From an uncultured OM182 clade bacterium (GTDB taxonomy: Bacteria; Pseudomonadota; Gammaproteobacteria; Pseudomonadales; Azotimanducaceae), in the NCBI GenBank assembly GCA_905182025.1, contig CAJJAA010000013.1, positions 1-64,000 of the forward strand: 64,000 bases of DNA, read 5' to 3'. The notes under the pieces are model-generated. The model did no database searches and had not been told where the DNA came from. It saw nothing but the letters and a program-made list of their open reading frames with translations. A program made the position numbers and the translations under genes. Shown here piece by piece: positions 62,232 through 64,000 of the stretch; positions within the stretch are counted from its first letter, which is position 1, and each line of letters begins with the position of its first letter.

Positions 62232-64000
62232 GTGAGTACTAAATCGAATCCAACAGCTGAGGATTTTTCATTCGTTGCTGGAGAACACAAGATTCTCTCC
62301 TATTGGCAAGAGAACAAGGTATTTCAGCAATCCCTTGACCAGACCCGTGACGCAGAGCCCTATATTTTCTATGACGGGCCTCCCTTCGCGACAGGTCTAC
62401 CTCACCACGGACACCTCGTTGGCTCAATTCTAAAAGACGCGGTACCTCGGTACTTCACAATGAAAGGATTTCATGTGCAGCGCCGCTTTGGATGGGACTG
62501 TCATGGTCTTCCCATTGAACATGAGATAGACAAGTCACTCGGCATGTCGTCTCAAGAGGCCGTCGAGAAACTCGGCATTAAGGGCTACAACGATGAATGC
62601 CGCAGTATTGTTCAACGCTACACCTCGCAATGGGAGAAAACCATTTCGCGAATCGGGCGATGGGTCGATTTTGAAAATGATTACAAGACCATGGACCCTT
62701 GGTACATGGAATCGGTTTGGTGGGTTGTAAAGCAGCTCTGGGAAAAGGGACTTATCTACCGTGGTGTGAAAGTTGTACCTTTCTCGACCGCACTTGGCAC
62801 AGTGCTATCAAATTTTGAAGCGACATCTAATTACCAGGATGTCCAAGACCCTGCAGTGACTGTTCTCTTCAAACTTGACGACGAAGATGCTTATGTCGCG
62901 GCCTGGACTACGACACCCTGGACCCTGCCGTCCAATCTCGCGCTTTGCGTTGGCGCCGATATTGATTACGTGAAGGTACGCGATGAAGAACTAGGCCAGA
63001 CAATCTATCTGGCGAAAGCACGACTTGAAGAAGTCGGTAAAGGTCGAACATTTGAAGTACTCGCCGAGGTAAAAGGTTCAGAAATGGTCGGTCGGACCTA
63101 CGCACCCTTGTTTGATTATTTTGAAGACCTGCGGGCCGAGGGCGCTTTTCAGATTCTCGCCGATGACTATGTCACAACAGATAGTGGTACTGGTGTCGTG
63201 CATCAAGCGCCGGCATTTGGAGAGGATGACAACCGGGTCTTGAAGGCCGCCGGCATCACCGCTCTCGTTTGCCCTGTTGATATGAGCGGCAAGTTCACGG
63301 CGGAGGTCAAAGACTTTGTCGGATTAGGCGTCAAAGAAGCAGACAAAGAGATCATCAAACATCTTAAAGATACAGGCGCTCTGTTCAAACATGAGACCTA
63401 TATGCACAGCTATCCTTTCTGTCCGCGTTCTGACACGCCGATTATCTATCGCACCATCGATTCTTGGTATGTCAGCGTCGAATCTATGCGAGATAGACTG
63501 CAAGCATCTAACGACAACATCAATTGGGTACCTGAACATATCAAAACGGGACGTATGGGTAAGTGGCTTGAAGGCTCAATCGATTGGGCCATCTCGAGAA
63601 ATCGTTATTGGGGTACACCTCTGCCGATCTGGATCAATGATGAAACAGACAATCGCATCTGCATAGGCTCCATAGAGGAACTCAAACAACTCAGCGGTGT
63701 TGAAGTTGATGATCTCCATCGCGAGAACGTTGACCAACTAAGTTTCCAAATCGACGGCGAGCCAGGCACCTATCATCGTATCGAAGAAGTGTTGGACTGC
63801 TGGTTTGAATCCGGTTCAATGCCCTATGCACAGTTACATTACCCCTTTGAAAACCAAGACGTGTTCGACAAAGGTTTCCCCGCTGAGTTTATCGCCGAGG
63901 GACTAGACCAGACCCGCGGCTGGTTCTACACCCTGATCGTACTTGGTACTGCGCTATTCGATACCAACCCATTTAAAAACGTCATTGTGAACGGCATTGT
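62232..64000 (+). CDS. ileS: Isoleucyl-tRNA synthetase, eukaryote-like type 2 (N-terminal part)
   Basis: The first 589 codons of IleRS; the gene continues past the window. The start is GTG 62232. The catalytic core begins with PYIFYDGPPFATGLPHHGHL, whose HHGH is the HIGH signature, then FGWDCHGLPIEHEIDKSLGM and WTTTPWTLPSNLALCVGAD of the editing domain. VLDCWFESGSMPYAQ, and GLDQTRGWFYTLIVLGTALF, are characteristic of the type 2 (eukaryotic-cytosolic-like) IleRS, not the standard bacterial type 1. Type 2 enzymes are generally less sensitive to mupirocin. Confidence 0.93.
   Translation, partial: MSTKSNPTAEDFSFVAGEHKILSYWQENKVFQQSLDQTRDAEPYIFYDGPPFATGLPHHGHLVGSILKDAVPRYFTMKGFHVQRRFGWDCHGLPIEHEIDKSLGMSSQEAVEKLGIKGYNDECRSIVQRYTSQWEKTISRIGRWVDFENDYKTMDPWYMESVWWVVKQLWEKGLIYRGVKVVPFSTALGTVLSNFEATSNYQDVQDPAVTVLFKLDDEDAYVAAWTTTPWTLPSNLALCVGADIDYVKVRDEELGQTIYLAKARLEEVGKGRTFEVLAEVKGSEMVGRTYAPLFDYFEDLRAEGAFQILADDYVTTDSGTGVVHQAPAFGEDDNRVLKAAGITALVCPVDMSGKFTAEVKDFVGLGVKEADKEIIKHLKDTGALFKHETYMHSYPFCPRSDTPIIYRTIDSWYVSVESMRDRLQASNDNINWVPEHIKTGRMGKWLEGSIDWAISRNRYWGTPLPIWINDETDNRICIGSIEELKQLSGVEVDDLHRENVDQLSFQIDGEPGTYHRIEEVLDCWFESGSMPYAQLHYPFENQDVFDKGFPAEFIAEGLDQTRGWFYTLIVLGTALFDTNPFKNVIVNGI

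Noticed and set aside
1..64000. tRNA, rRNA, insertion sequences, prophage, CRISPR arrays
   Set aside because: I read the gaps for tRNA T-arm and anticodon patterns and for transposase or integrase motifs and found none that hold up; a covariance-model search would be needed to exclude small RNAs.

Overview
The window looks like chromosomal DNA of a Gram-negative, probably marine or hydrocarbon-associated gammaproteobacterium. The evidence is the peptidoglycan-recycling ligase Mpl, a YejBE-type peptide importer, many lipoprotein signal peptides, a SPOR-domain protein, SoxC-type sulfite dehydrogenase, an RpoE/ChrR pair, and lipid genes such as CYP153, wax-ester synthase, acyl-CoA dehydrogenases and a PhyH dioxygenase. 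The assignment is inference: no rRNA or tRNA gene is visible. I see no IS element, phage, CRISPR array or attachment site. Coding density is high, with genes on both strands in short operons, and there are at least two decayed loci.

Layout. 0-7.4 kb: a Ddn/DUF385-type reductase, an MFS exporter, a 78-residue protein that begins like cytochrome cbb3 subunit CcoN, mpl, a DUF2161 nuclease-fold protein and a PAS histidine kinase. 7.4-12.3 kb: a desaturase pseudogene, then a minus-strand lipid block (MerR regulator, CYP153 P450, thioesterase, alpha/beta hydrolase, VOC protein) with two strong inverted repeats in its control regions. 12.6-19.3 kb: argS (preceded by two six-codon mini-ORFs in a 17-bp tandem repeat), folA, nitronate monooxygenase, a Sel1/SPOR protein, wax-ester synthase and a GNAT. 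19.4-31 kb: sulfite dehydrogenase with its cytochrome, two acyl-CoA dehydrogenases, a second P450, a lamin-tail-domain protein, a sterol-desaturase-family protein, an MFS carrier and an SDR. 31.3-31.9 kb: a pseudogene joining a VOC fragment to an isochorismatase-family fragment. 32-39 kb: PhyH, two lipoproteins, DUF3667, a VanY-like peptidase, ferredoxin-NADP reductase and a serine hydrolase.

39.6-45.8 kb is a five-gene peptide ABC importer (YejB, YejE and YejA-like plus two separate ATPases). 45.8-51.6 kb holds the ChrR/RpoE regulatory pair, with a recognisable ECF-type promoter, divergent from a MoxR-DUF58-transglutaminase set. 51.8-57 kb contains an AttH/CrtC-like protein and a compact one-carbon module: SIS protein, an Mtd1-type (yeast-like) methylene-THF dehydrogenase lacking the cyclohydrolase lysine, and an FchA/FTCD-type cyclodeaminase that could supply the missing step, followed by a DUF885 lipoprotein that has lost its metal-binding motif. 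57-64 kb: PNPOx-like protein, PCuAC copper chaperone, malonyl-CoA synthetase, purN, a PRPP synthetase, a clear intrinsic terminator and a eukaryote-like ileS that runs off the right edge.

Functionally, the lipid genes suggest alkane or fatty-acid oxidation and neutral-lipid storage. The purN/prs/folA/Mtd1/FchA genes suggest an unusual folate-to-purine supply. RpoE/ChrR suggests a singlet-oxygen response.
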